Source: Fontibacterium subtropicum
Lineage (GTDB): Bacteria > Pseudomonadota > Alphaproteobacteria > Pelagibacterales > Pelagibacteraceae
Assembly (NCBI GenBank): GCA_965235415.1
Contig: CBDDXD010000005.1
Coordinates: 1 to 56,964, forward strand
Length of the DNA: 56,964 bases
Reading direction: 5' to 3'
A program made the translations under genes and the position numbers. The notes under the pieces were generated by a model. The model was not told the origin of the DNA and made no database searches. It saw only the letters and a program-made list of their open reading frames with translations. Shown here piece after piece: positions 35,948 through 44,777 of the stretch (position 1 is its first letter; the number at the start of each line of letters is the position of its first letter).

Positions 35948-36865
35948 TTATTTTCCGCCCCAAACGGTTCCCGCCATGTTAATGATTGGGTTGCCAACAG
36001 AATTTCCATATTCTGTCCATGAACCATCATAATTTTTAACATTGTAACCAAGAATTTTACTTAGCGCGAACCAAGTATGACTGGAACGTTCTCCAATTCT
36101 GCAATAGGTTATAATTGGTTTCTTTCCATCTATTCCAACTGCACCATAAACTTTTTTAAGTTCTTCTGCAGATTTAAATGTTCCATCTTCAGCAACAGCT
36201 TGTCCCCAAGGAACATTCACCGCGCCTGGTATATGACCAGCTCTAACTGCTAATTCTTGAATACCTGCTGGAGCAATAACTTTTCCAGTGAACTCATCAT
36301 TAGATCTAATATCAACTAATGCCGTATCAGATTTTTTATTAGCAACGGCAACCACATCAACTAATCTTGCACGTAAATTATTGTTAGCATCGGATACTTT
36401 AATATTTCCAGCAGCAACTTGTGTTGCAATTGGAGTTAAAGGTCTTTTTTCTGCTTCCCATTTCTTTCTGCCACCATCGAGTAATTTAACATTTTTTACT
36501 CCATAAATATCAAACACCCAGGCACCCCATGCAGCAAACCAGTTATTGCTATCTCCATAGATTACAATTGTGCTGTCATTATTAACGCCTGCTTGACGAA
36601 GTAATTTTTCAAAATTTTCTTTACTAGCGATATCTCTTTTTACAGGATCAACTAAATCCGTGTGCCATTTAAAATTTACTGCACCTTGAATATGACCTCT
36701 TTCGTATACTCCAGTATCAACGCTTACTTCAATTAATCGAAGCTTAGGGTTGTTAAGATTTTTTTCTAACCAATCAGTAGTTACTAAAAAATCACTTGGA
36801 GCTGCTACTACAGGGGCTGTAAATAATAGCGCCCAAAGTAGAATAACTTTTTTAATTAATTTCAT
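35948..36865 (-). CDS. periplasmic thiosulfate/3-mercaptopyruvate sulfurtransferase
   Basis: Two-domain rhodanese of 305 residues with a signal peptide (MKLIKKVILLWALLFTAPVVAA). The N-terminal non-catalytic domain has HIQGAVNFKWHTDLVDP; the C-terminal domain has HIPGAVNVPWGQAVAEDG and the active-site Cys in TYCRIGERSSHTWF near residue 256. Likely acts on thiosulfate or mercaptopyruvate in the periplasm. Transcribed toward the transporter gene but separated from it by a strong terminator; divergent from the Lrp-type regulator. Confidence 0.93.
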   Translation of the reverse strand: MKLIKKVILLWALLFTAPVVAAPSDFLVTTDWLEKNLNNPKLRLIEVSVDTGVYERGHIQGAVNFKWHTDLVDPVKRDIASKENFEKLLRQAGVNNDSTIVIYGDSNNWFAAWGAWVFDIYGVKNVKLLDGGRKKWEAEKRPLTPIATQVAAGNIKVSDANNNLRARLVDVVAVANKKSDTALVDIRSNDEFTGKVIAPAGIQELAVRAGHIPGAVNVPWGQAVAEDGTFKSAEELKKVYGAVGIDGKKPIITYCRIGERSSHTWFALSKILGYNVKNYDGSWTEYGNSVGNPIINMAGTVWGGK

Positions 36866-37025
36866 TTTGTATTTCCTTATGTGATTAATTTTTAATGTGC
36901 AGCTGATTTAGTATTTATTTCTGCTTAATTCAATATTTGTAGAAAAATAAGTTAAAAATTAGATTTTTAATGACTAAAACTAGTATTTTATTTTAAATAT
37001 GATAAATATATCAGAATAAAATCAT

Positions 37026-37485
37026 ATGAATGAGATAGATAAAAAAATATTATCCCAACTTCAGGAAGATGCAGATATTCCAATTGCTGAATTATCTAAG
37101 AAAGTAAACCTTTCAGCCACCCCATGTTGGGCTAGAATTAATAAGTTATATAAAGAGGGATATATAAAGAAGAAGGTTGCGGTAGCAGATCGTAATAAGC
37201 TTAATCTTAAAACTGTAGCTTTTGTTTCAATTAGAACCAATCAACACAATATGGAATGGGCTAAGAAATTTATAAATATTATAAGCTCAATGCCTGAAGT
37301 TGTTGAATTTTATAGATTAAGCGGCAGCATTGACTACTTATTAAAAGTGCTTGTTCCGAGCTATGGAAGAATACAATAAATTCTACACCAAGCTTACCGA
37401 TCAAATAGATATCTTTTCAGTTGCAACCTCTTTTTCAATGGAAGAGATAAAGCAAACTTCAAGCCTTCCATTAAATTACGTTTAA
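37026..37485 (+). CDS. Lrp/AsnC family transcriptional regulator (one frameshift)
   Basis: A small feast/famine regulator of about 152 residues once corrected. The N-terminal helix-turn-helix reads IDKKILSQLQEDADIPIAEL then SKKVNLSATPCWARINKL; the C-terminal RAM domain has VVEFYRLSGSIDYLLKVLVPS. The frame breaks near 37361 (one extra T before ATGG); in the next frame MEEYNKFYTKLTDQIDIFSV continues to a stop in LPLNYV. It is divergent from the sulfurtransferase gene across about 160 A+T-rich bases and is a candidate regulator of the sulfur cluster. Ligand unknown. Confidence 0.88.
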
Positions 37486-37628
37486 ATAATTATGCGTATA
37501 GTGCATATGTTCTAATTGCATATTGTGTCATGCAAGCAACACAAGTCTGATATTTGTTTTAAAGGCTTTAATTTAAATGTAATTCAATTAGAAATACTCA
37601 CATTAACTAATTTAATTATCTAAAAAAA

Positions 37629-38366
37629 ATGAATAAAAAAATAATTCTTTCTTCTTTTGCTTCTTTGCTTTTTTTATCACAAGCAGCAAATGCAGAAATT
37701 AAAATTGGAAAAGGTTCTTTAACATTTAATGCTGGAGTTGCTAGCCAGTATATTTTTAGAGGAATAGATCAAAATAAAGATTCAGTAACACCATTCAGTT
37801 GGAGCTGATTTTACTTATCCTGCAGGAGATTTTAATTTATATTTAGGAGCTTGGGTTAGTCAGGATCTGACTGTAACGATGGCGCTGGTGGTCAAGAGAG
37901 AGATGTACTATGTTAGGAGTTAACAAAACTTTTGGAATTACTACTTTAGATATAGGTTATATTAACTTATAATATATCCAGGTACATGGAACTTAAAGCT
38001 GCAAAACAATGCATGAGTATTATGCAAAATTAACTGTTGCTCCAGATAAAGCAACCTTATACTTTTGGAATAGCTTATTATCAAGATGATACAGGTGGAG
38101 TCAAAAGCTATGCGGAAATCAAAATACGATCGAAATTATTATGAAGTTAATGCTACATATGATTTTGGTGTAGTTGCAAGGATTAGTTAGTTATGGAGTA
38201 TTTGATAACGATACTAACAATAACAACAGTTTCTCTTATCTAAAGAATTAGTAGGAGTTGGTTTTACACTTTCATACATTAATGCTGAAAGAGAAAATGC
38301 TACTGTGAGTCAGATTAGATAAAGATAGAGACTATGTAACTCTTTCATGCTAAAAAAACATTTTAA
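37629..38366 (+). pseudogene. TorF-like outer membrane protein, heavily frameshifted
   Basis: The start encodes a clean signal peptide (KKIILSSFASLLFLSQAANA) and a beta-strand-like segment SLTFNAGVASQYIFRGIDQN. After that the frame changes at least eight times within about 600 bases; read piecewise, GADFTYPAGDFNLYLGAWVS, NKTFGITTLDIGYINL, TFGIAYYQDDTGG, YYEVNATYDFGVVA and LVGVGFTLSYINAEREN follow in family order, ending near LKKTF. This resembles the TorF/TIGR02001 putative porins. The error density far exceeds the rest of the window, so it is either a real pseudogene or a badly resolved variable locus. No open frame longer than about 60 codons remains. Confidence 0.7.
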
Positions 38367-38387
38367 TTAAATAACATTATTACTATT

Positions 38388-38420
38388 CAGTATTTAGAGA
38401 TTGCAAGTCTCTAAATACTG
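38388..38420 (+). terminator. hairpin after the porin-like gene
   Basis: A perfect 13-base stem (CAGTATTTAGAGA with TCTCTAAATACTG) and a seven-base loop, followed by an A/T-rich tract with TTTCTTT. It separates the porin-like gene from the TPP riboswitch and probably terminates the upstream transcript. Confidence 0.75.
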
Positions 38421-38439
38421 ATTTAGTATTTCTTTAACT

Positions 38440-38511
38440 AAGTTTTAGGGGTGCTTCGAAAGAGGCTGAGATTAGACCCTTGAACCTGGATTGGTAATTC
38501 AATTAGGGAAA
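38440..38511 (+). promoter_or_regulatory. TPP (thi-box) riboswitch
   Basis: The leader shows the thi-box elements in order: AGGGGTGCT, GGCTGAGATTAGACCC, TTGAACCTGGATTGG and AATTAGGGAAAAA. The 3' strand, which includes the AGGGA ribosome-binding site, ends directly at the ATG of the symporter, so TPP binding would hide the site and block translation. A TPP switch in front of a sodium:solute symporter (ThiV) is established in SAR11. Confidence 0.93.
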
Positions 38512-38512
38512 A

Positions 38513-39955
38513 ATGATAAACAGTTTCTTAAGTTTAAATCTTACATTTGCAGTTGTAGTTTTTATTTCAACATTATTTTTGTTGATTGGAATATTTTATT
38601 CTAGAAAAAAAGTTAGCTTAAATACTTATTTAGTTTCAGATCGTAACGAAGGGGTATTTAGCTTAAGCGCAACTTTAATTGCATCATCCCTTGGTGCGTG
38701 GATACTATTTGGACCTCCAACTGCTGCAACATGGGGTGGTTTTGGATCTGTTATTGGTTATGCACTTGGAACTGCGTTTCCAATGATATTGCTAATATTT
38801 TTTGGAAAAAAGATAAGATTGCTATTACCTAAAGGAAAATCATTAACTGAGTTAGTTTTAAAGAAGTTTGGGAAAAATTTATTTAAGTTAATTTTTTCTT
38901 TAATGATTTTTTATTTATTTATATTTTTGTGTGCAGAAGTAACCGCAATATCTAAGCTTGTTTATTATATCTCAGGACTAAATATTTGGATTACAGCATC
39001 TATTATTTTATTTTTCACATTAACTTACGTTTTATTTGGTGGATTAAAAGCAACGATTAGAAGCGATGGAATTCAATTTATTGCTATTATTTTATTATTT
39101 TTATACTTAATTTTTTCAGTATTTTTAAAGAATAATAACAATCTAAATCTTAATATTTTTCAGGAAAACTTTATTAAATTTGATAGCAAATCTTTAATAT
39201 CATCTTTTCAATTTGGTTTTGTGTTTTTTATAGCGGTTGCAGCAACCAATTTATTTCATCAAGGTAATTGGCAGCGAGTTTATGCGGCTAAGAATGAAAA
39301 AATTTTAGTAAAGAGTTTGCTTATTTCATTTTTTATAATTTTTTTAATTGTATTGATGATGGGTGTTACTGGAAGTATTTCTAAATTAAATGGATTAAAA
39401 TTTAATGAAGACCTTGCTTTCTTTTCTATTATTTTAAATAAAAATGATATTTTAATTTCATTAGCTGTTCTAATTTTTTCTCTATGTTTGACGATTAGTA
39501 CCGTTGATACTTTACTCAATTCAATATCAAGTCTTGCAATAGTTCATAGTAAAGATTTTTTTAATTTTAAATTTTTAAAAGATAAAAAACTTTCAAATGT
39601 TTTACTAATTTTATTATCAATTATTTGTTTTATGATTGCCCTTTATCAATTTAGTGTTCTTTATTTATTTTTATTAGCAGATCTTCTTTGTTGTGCTTGT
39701 GTTTATGTAATATTTAAGGGTCTATACCAAAAGAAAATTTATCCATTTAGATCTTTAGTTTTGATAACAAGTGGACTTATTTTAGGATTATTATTTTTCC
39801 CAAGTACAGATTTTTCTAAATCTTTATTAGTAGGAGTTTTTTTTAATAAAAGTATTTTTAATGAAATTTTTACTAATTCTTTGCTTTTTTGGTCTTTCTT
39901 ATTTGCAACTTTTTCACCAATGTTTTTAGATATTATCTATCGAAAAGCGAAGTGA
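38513..39955 (+). CDS. thiV: sodium:solute symporter, probable thiamin-precursor transporter ThiV
   Basis: SSS-family transporter of 480 residues with about 13 membrane spans. The LIASSLGAWILFGPPTAATWGG segment near residue 55-77 and FVFFIAVAATNLFHQGNWQRVYAAKN near 240 are typical of the LeuT-fold sodium symporters. The riboswitch directly in front of it defines its role: SAR11 lacks part of pyrimidine synthesis for thiamin, and ThiV has been proposed to import the HMP-type precursor. The start ATG lies at the end of the aptamer. Substrate is inferred from that published context. Confidence 0.88.
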   Translation: MINSFLSLNLTFAVVVFISTLFLLIGIFYSRKKVSLNTYLVSDRNEGVFSLSATLIASSLGAWILFGPPTAATWGGFGSVIGYALGTAFPMILLIFFGKKIRLLLPKGKSLTELVLKKFGKNLFKLIFSLMIFYLFIFLCAEVTAISKLVYYISGLNIWITASIILFFTLTYVLFGGLKATIRSDGIQFIAIILLFLYLIFSVFLKNNNNLNLNIFQENFIKFDSKSLISSFQFGFVFFIAVAATNLFHQGNWQRVYAAKNEKILVKSLLISFFIIFLIVLMMGVTGSISKLNGLKFNEDLAFFSIILNKNDILISLAVLIFSLCLTISTVDTLLNSISSLAIVHSKDFFNFKFLKDKKLSNVLLILLSIICFMIALYQFSVLYLFLLADLLCCACVYVIFKGLYQKKIYPFRSLVLITSGLILGLLFFPSTDFSKSLLVGVFFNKSIFNEIFTNSLLFWSFLFATFSPMFLDIIYRKAK

Positions 39956-39962
39956 AGAAATT

Positions 39963-40385
39963 TTAAAAATCTAGTAGTACAACAGTAATAGATACTAACA
40001 AAATTATTTGAATAAAATTTATTCCAACAGAACTTCCGTGTAAAATTTTAAATTTACGACTGTTCTTAATTTTTTGCTTATTGATTGTTGGCATTAAATA
40101 AAAATAACAAAGCCCAAATAAAACAAAAATAATTGCATTTGCATAAAATATTGCATTGAAAACTCCAAGCGAGGCAATTGCGATCAAAGAACCCAATGAA
40201 AGGGCTGCATTAATAATATAATAAATAGGGAATAATTTTCTAATGTATGGACCTGACTGAGCGGGGGGCAAATATTTATGAACCGTTGGTGCAATTACAA
40301 ATGAAAAAAATAACATTATTCCAAGACTTAAAACTGGAAATATCGTGATAACTGTTAGTAAAAGATAATCAATTATTGTTGGCAT
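39963..40385 (-). CDS. DUF4149-like membrane protein
   Basis: A 140-residue protein with four predicted membrane spans. FFSFVIAPTVHKYLPPAQSGPYIRKLFPIYYIINA in the first half resembles the conserved F-x-P-x-A pattern of DUF4149/TMEM205-like proteins, and the last half has a HGxSVGIN pattern (ILHGSSVGINFIQI). Function unknown. It is convergent with the symporter gene, eight bases from its stop, and divergent from the CDF transporter gene. Confidence 0.7.
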   Translation of the reverse strand: MPTIIDYLLLTVITIFPVLSLGIMLFFSFVIAPTVHKYLPPAQSGPYIRKLFPIYYIINAALSLGSLIAIASLGVFNAIFYANAIIFVLFGLCYFYLMPTINKQKIKNSRKFKILHGSSVGINFIQIILLVSITVVLLDF

Positions 40386-40482
40386 TAAAATATTAAATTA
40401 AAAATGACCATATAGGTAAACTTTATTTAATCAAATAAATAAAATAGCTTATTAACATTGTATATTTTATACAGCAGAACCC

Positions 40483-41367
40483 ATGTCAGATTCTTTATCC
40501 AATTACGTTAGAAAAAGAAAAATTGCGAACAAGAGTACATGGACAAGTGTAGTTGTTAATTTTTTTTTAGTTATTTTCCAAATAGTTGTTGGATTATTTT
40601 CTAAATCATCAGGACTCATAGCAGATGGTTTTCATACCTTAGCTGATATGTTCTCAGATCTAATAGTTTTGATTACAAGCAAGAAATCTTTAAATCCCCC
40701 AGATGATGATCATAATTATGGACATCATAGATATGAAAATGCTGTAGGCTTATTTTTAGGAGTTCTTTTATTATTTGTTGGATGTGCGATGATTTGGAGC
40801 GCAGGAAAAAAACTTGAAAATTCAGATCAGATTGTTGCAGTGCATGTTACAGCTTTGTATGCCTCAATAATTTGTTTAGTAATTAAAGAATTATTATTTC
40901 GCTATCTTTTAAATGTTGCAAAAAGAGCTAAATCAAGCCTGTTATTGGCCAATGCTTGGCACGCACGCTCTGATGCAGCATCATCTTTAGTTGTTGCAAT
41001 CGGAATTATTTTTAATCTTCTCGGTTATCATAGCTTTGATTTGATTGCTGCAATTATAGTTGGTGTGATGATTTTAAAAATGGGATGGACTTTTAGTTAT
41101 GAAGCAATTCATGCTTTAACCGATAAAGCGGCAGATACTGATGAAGTTGAAAAAATTAAAAAAACAATATTAGAAACGCCAGGCGTTGTTAATGTTCATG
41201 ATTTAAGAACAAGAAAAGTAGGTGATAGTATTATTGCAGATGTACATATTGAAGTTAAAGGAACTTTAACCGTTGCAGAAGGTCATGCCATAGCTGTTGA
41301 GGCAAGAAATAGAGTTATGCGCAGTTCTAGGGTTTTAAACCTAATGACACATATTGATCCTGTTTAA
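40483..41367 (+). CDS. cation diffusion facilitator (CDF) transporter
   Basis: Metal/proton antiporter, likely exporting Zn2+, Fe2+ or Mn2+; 294 residues. It has the CDF metal site SGLIADGFHTLADMFSDLIVL (Asp-x4-Asp like, D and HxxxD pattern) near residue 45-65, HRYENAVGLFLG near 82, the second ligand helix LLLANAWHARSDAASSLVVAI near 153-173, and a cytoplasmic C-terminal domain with VNVHDLRTRKVGDSIIADVHIEV. Six-helix layout. Standalone gene; metal preference is not readable. Confidence 0.92.
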   Translation: MSDSLSNYVRKRKIANKSTWTSVVVNFFLVIFQIVVGLFSKSSGLIADGFHTLADMFSDLIVLITSKKSLNPPDDDHNYGHHRYENAVGLFLGVLLLFVGCAMIWSAGKKLENSDQIVAVHVTALYASIICLVIKELLFRYLLNVAKRAKSSLLLANAWHARSDAASSLVVAIGIIFNLLGYHSFDLIAAIIVGVMILKMGWTFSYEAIHALTDKAADTDEVEKIKKTILETPGVVNVHDLRTRKVGDSIIADVHIEVKGTLTVAEGHAIAVEARNRVMRSSRVLNLMTHIDPV

Positions 41368-41371
41368 ATTT

Positions 41372-42473
41372 TTAACTTAAAGCTGGATAATCCGTATAAC
41401 CTTTTTCATTACCACCATAAAATGTTGCACGGTTATAAGGATTTAATGTTGCATTTGTTTTAATACGTTTTGGTAAATCTGGATTTGCAATAAAAATTCG
41501 ACCAAAAGCCACAGCGTCCACATCATTTGACTCAACTGCTTTTTTTGCATCTTCAGGTGTATAACCGCCTGCAGAAATAAATATTCCTTTAAATTTTTTT
41601 CTAAATAGTTTTGTTGTTGAAGGAGCATTTGAGTTTATATCATCACCTCCACCAGCTGAAGTTGCTCTTGGCTCAATCATATCTAGGAATGCAATTTGTC
41701 TTTGATTTAATTGATCTATTACATAAGTGAATAATTCTACAGGATTAGTATCGCTCATATCATTGAATGTTCCATAAGGAGAAAGTCTCACACCAACTCT
41801 GTCTTTTCCAAAAACACTAATTACAGCATCTAATACTTGCATAGGAAATTTAACTCTATTTTCTATAGAACCACCAAATTCATCGGTTCTTTTGTTACTT
41901 CCATCTTGTAAAAATTCATCAAGTAAATATCCATTTGCCATATGAACTTCAACACCATCAAAGCCAGCTTCTTTTGCATTTTTTGCAGCGTTTACATAAT
42001 CTTGAACAATTCCAGGAAGCTCTGATAGCTTCTAATGCTCTTGGAGTTAAAATAGGAGTTGGTTTCCAATCAGCAGTAAATGTTCCAGAATTTTTTGCAG
42101 CAATAGCTGAGGGCGCAACGGGTAAAGTATTATTTGGTTGATGGGATGAATGAGAAATTCTTCCTACATGCCATAATTGTAGAAAAATATGACCCCCATT
42201 TTTATGCACTGCATCAGTAACTAATTTCCATCCTTGCACTTGTTCTTTGCTATGAATTCCAGGAGTTCCAGGGTAGCCCTGACCTTGTTGAGAAACTTGT
42301 GTTGCTTCACTTATAATAAAACCAGCAGAGGCACGTTGAGCGTAATAAGTTGCATTTAATTCCCAAGGAATATTTCCAGGCTGTTTACTTCGCATACGTG
42401 TAAGCGGAGCCATAATAATTCTATTTGGAAGAGTTAGATTGCCTATTTTTAAATTATCAAAGATTGTTGGCAT
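41372..42473 (-). CDS. old yellow enzyme / NADH:flavin oxidoreductase (one frameshift)
   Basis: FMN-dependent alkene reductase of the OYE (NemA-like) family. The N-terminal half has LPNRIIMAPLTRMRS near residue 15, FIISEATQVSQQGQGYPGTPG near 54 and the catalytic-site HVGRISHSSHQP; the second half has GYLLDEFLQDGSNKRTDEFGGS and AVAFGRIFIANPDLP. The frame breaks near 42020: EAIRE LPGIVQDYVNAAKNAKE continues in the next frame, with one base wrong. About 365 residues joined. Physiological substrate unknown. Confidence 0.9.
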
Positions 42474-42560
42474 ATGTTTCTGTTTGATTGAAGTGTTATA
42501 TAAGTAGCATAGGTACGAATGTCAATTTTGTTAATATTAAATATTTGTTAGATTTTTTTT

Positions 42561-42971
42561 ATGAAAATAACTTACGTCTCATCATGCTTACTTAAAAAGT
42601 CCAATAAGGTTTTAATTACTAGAAGACCCAAGGGTAAATTTTTAAGTGGATTCTGGGAGATTCCTGGAGGAAAACTTTTTAATAATGAATCTTTTGAAGA
42701 TTGTGCTGTAAGGGAATTATATGAGGAAATAGGAGTGATTATAGATAAAGATGATTTAAAAAATATAGATCTAATTACACATCGATATAAAAATAATATA
42801 ATTATTATGATGATTTATCTGGTAGAAGATTGGTCCGGAAAGATTAAACTAAAAGAAAAACAAGAACTAAGTTGGATAAATCGCAAGCAAATTAAAGATT
42901 TTAGTTTCTTGCCAGGAAGTCAGATTATTTTTGATAGAATTTATGAAAATTATTACAAATTTTTTAAATAA
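42561..42971 (+). CDS. NUDIX hydrolase, MutT-like
   Basis: A 136-residue NUDIX domain. The Nudix box reads GKLFNNESFEDCAVRELYEE then IGV, preceded by FLSGFWEIPGG. KVLITRRPKGKFLSGFW at the start and SFLPGSQIIF near the end resemble MutT-type 8-oxo-dGTP pyrophosphatases. A DNA-precursor sanitising role is likely but the family is broad. The 3' end overlaps the next gene by 29 bases in another frame. Confidence 0.88.
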   Translation: MKITYVSSCLLKKSNKVLITRRPKGKFLSGFWEIPGGKLFNNESFEDCAVRELYEEIGVIIDKDDLKNIDLITHRYKNNIIIMMIYLVEDWSGKIKLKEKQELSWINRKQIKDFSFLPGSQIIFDRIYENYYKFFK

Positions 42972-43500
42972 AAATTTTAAAATATTATTTATATTTTTTA
43001 TTTTTTTTAGTGTAACACAATGTTCATCATCTATGAAATTAGAACAATTTAAAAATAATAAACCTGAATTTAAATTAGAAGAATATTTCAAAGGCAAAAC
43101 AATTGCACGCGGAGTATTTGAAGATCGTTTTGGTAATATTAAAAAAAGTTTCAAAGTTGATATCGATGGAACGTGGGACGGAAAATATCTTATTATGAAG
43201 GAGAATTTTATTTATGATGATGGAACCAAAGAATTTAGAGAGTGGAAACTTGAAAAAATTGGAACCAATCATTATCAAGGTTACGCCGATGGAGTTATAG
43301 GCCTTGCCTCAGGATCAACTTCGGGGAATGCATTTAACTGGAAATATGATTTTGATCTTCCAATTGGCTCAAGCAAGTACAAGGTTAGCTTTGATGATTG
43401 GATGTTTCTGCAAGATAATAATTATTTAGTGAACATTGCGACTATGTCAAAATTTGGAATAACACTTGGAAAGGTTATTCTATTCTTTAATAAAAACTAA
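42943..43500 (+). CDS. DUF3833 family lipoprotein
   Basis: A 185-residue protein with a lipoprotein signal (FKILFIFFIFFSVTQC, lipobox Cys followed by SSS). The body has LEEYFKGKTIARGVFEDRFGN, DGTWDGKYLIMKENFIYDDG and the LP-rich WMFLQDNNYLVNIATMSKFGI, which match DUF3833, periplasmic or outer-membrane proteins of unknown function. The ATG is preferred to a TTG four codons upstream because the peptide then begins MKIITNFLNKN with a normal signal layout. It overlaps the NUDIX gene by 29 bases. Confidence 0.78.
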   Translation: MKIITNFLNKNFKILFIFFIFFSVTQCSSSMKLEQFKNNKPEFKLEEYFKGKTIARGVFEDRFGNIKKSFKVDIDGTWDGKYLIMKENFIYDDGTKEFREWKLEKIGTNHYQGYADGVIGLASGSTSGNAFNWKYDFDLPIGSSKYKVSFDDWMFLQDNNYLVNIATMSKFGITLGKVILFFNKN

Positions 43501-43538
43501 CATATTGAAATTAAGACGAACGTTACTACATTAAGAGT

Positions 43539-43973
43539 ATGATTAAATATAATCTTGAATGTTCTTGTGGTGAGACTTTTGAAAGCTGGTTTCAAAATTC
43601 TAATGAATATGAAAAGTTATTAAAAAAAAATTTAATAAATTGTTATGTTTGTGGTCAGTCAAAGACTGTTAAAAAAAGTATCATGGCCCCAAGTATTGCC
43701 ACTTCGAAAACTTCTAACTCTCAAAAAGATGTAGAGCAGAAAAAAGATTTCTTAAAAAATGTAAAAAGTAAAATAAAAGAATTGAACGATTATGTAGCCA
43801 AGAATGCTGAATATGTTGGAGATAAATTTGTTTCAGAAGTGAGATCCATCCATTACGATAATAAAAAGAAAAGAAATATTTATGGCAATGCTACTTTAGA
43901 AGAAACTAGAGAATTACAAGAAGAGGGAATTGATGTTGCAACTATTCCTTGGGTACCTAAAGAAGATGCTTAA
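43539..43973 (+). CDS. DUF1178 family protein
   Basis: A 144-residue protein with an N-terminal metal-binding-like segment (YNLECSCGETFESWFQN and CYVCGQSKTVKKSIMAPSIA). Charged linkers follow, then RSIHYDNKKKRNIYGNATLEE and a C-terminal DVATIPWVPKEDA. This is the DUF1178 pattern of alphaproteobacteria, function unknown. The four cysteines (C-x-C and C-x-x-C) suggest zinc binding. Overlaps the convergent ubiG stop by four bases. Confidence 0.85.
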   Translation: MIKYNLECSCGETFESWFQNSNEYEKLLKKNLINCYVCGQSKTVKKSIMAPSIATSKTSNSQKDVEQKKDFLKNVKSKIKELNDYVAKNAEYVGDKFVSEVRSIHYDNKKKRNIYGNATLEETRELQEEGIDVATIPWVPKEDA

Positions 43974-44710
43974 TTTTTTTTAAAACTCACTGCGTAGTTT
44001 ACGTCCGTATCTCTACTTTTTTGCCACTCTCTTAAAAAGATATTAAATTTAAACCCCACTGTTTCTTTTAGTATTAATTGATAGCTTGAAGCTGTTGAGA
44101 TTATTTCACTAGGTTTTAAAAATTTATTCCAATCATGAGTTCCTTTGGGTAGCCAATTTAATATGTATTCAGCACCTACGATTGCAAATAAAAACGATTT
44201 AGCAGTTCTATTTAGTGTTGCAAAAAATATGATGCCGTTCTTTTTTAATAATCTAGCACAGGATTTTATAAATAAATCAACATCAGCGACATGTTCAATT
44301 ATTTCTAAACATAAAATAACATCAAATTGTTCATTTAATTTTTCAGGAGTTGAACATAAATAGTTAATTTTTAAGTTCATTTGTTCCGCATGAAATTTTG
44401 CAACATTAATATTTTTTTCTGATGCATCAATTCCAGTAACCTTCGCTCCAAGTCTAGTCATGGGCTCTGAAATTAAACCTCCTCCGCATCCCACATCTAA
44501 TAAAGTTAAGTTTTTAAATGGATAGGAACCATTAGGTAGTATGGAGAAATGATTTTTAATTTTATCAACCAAATATTCTTGTCTAACAGGATTAAATTTA
44601 TGCAACGGTGCAAATTTTCCATTCGGATCCCACCATTCAGATGCCATTTCTGAGAATTTATTTATTTCCCGCAAATCATCTGTTTGATTATTTTTATTAT
44701 CTATGTTCAT
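43970..44710 (-). CDS. ubiG: ubiquinone O-methyltransferase UbiG
   Basis: SAM-dependent methyltransferase for two O-methylation steps of ubiquinone synthesis; 246 residues. Motifs: ASEWWDPNGKFAPLHKFNPVR near residue 27, the SAM site LLDVGCGGGLISEPMTRLGAKVTGIDAS near 70-97, and LCLEIIEHVADVDLF near 131. The SAM core and the substrate-shaping LNRTAKSFLFAI region are canonical. Divergent from lysC; the stop overlaps the DUF1178 stop. Confidence 0.95.
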   Translation of the reverse strand: MNIDNKNNQTDDLREINKFSEMASEWWDPNGKFAPLHKFNPVRQEYLVDKIKNHFSILPNGSYPFKNLTLLDVGCGGGLISEPMTRLGAKVTGIDASEKNINVAKFHAEQMNLKINYLCSTPEKLNEQFDVILCLEIIEHVADVDLFIKSCARLLKKNGIIFFATLNRTAKSFLFAIVGAEYILNWLPKGTHDWNKFLKPSEIISTASSYQLILKETVGFKFNIFLREWQKSRDTDVNYAVSFKKN

Positions 44711-44777
44711 TTTCTTGCGAAATATTTAACATAGGGGTAATTATAAATCTAAATTTTTAATATATTAATTAGCATTC

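Noticed and set aside
37486..37628. Operator or small RNA between lrp and the porin-like gene
   Set aside because: TGCATAT occurs more than once but without clear symmetry or a terminator; too weak to call.
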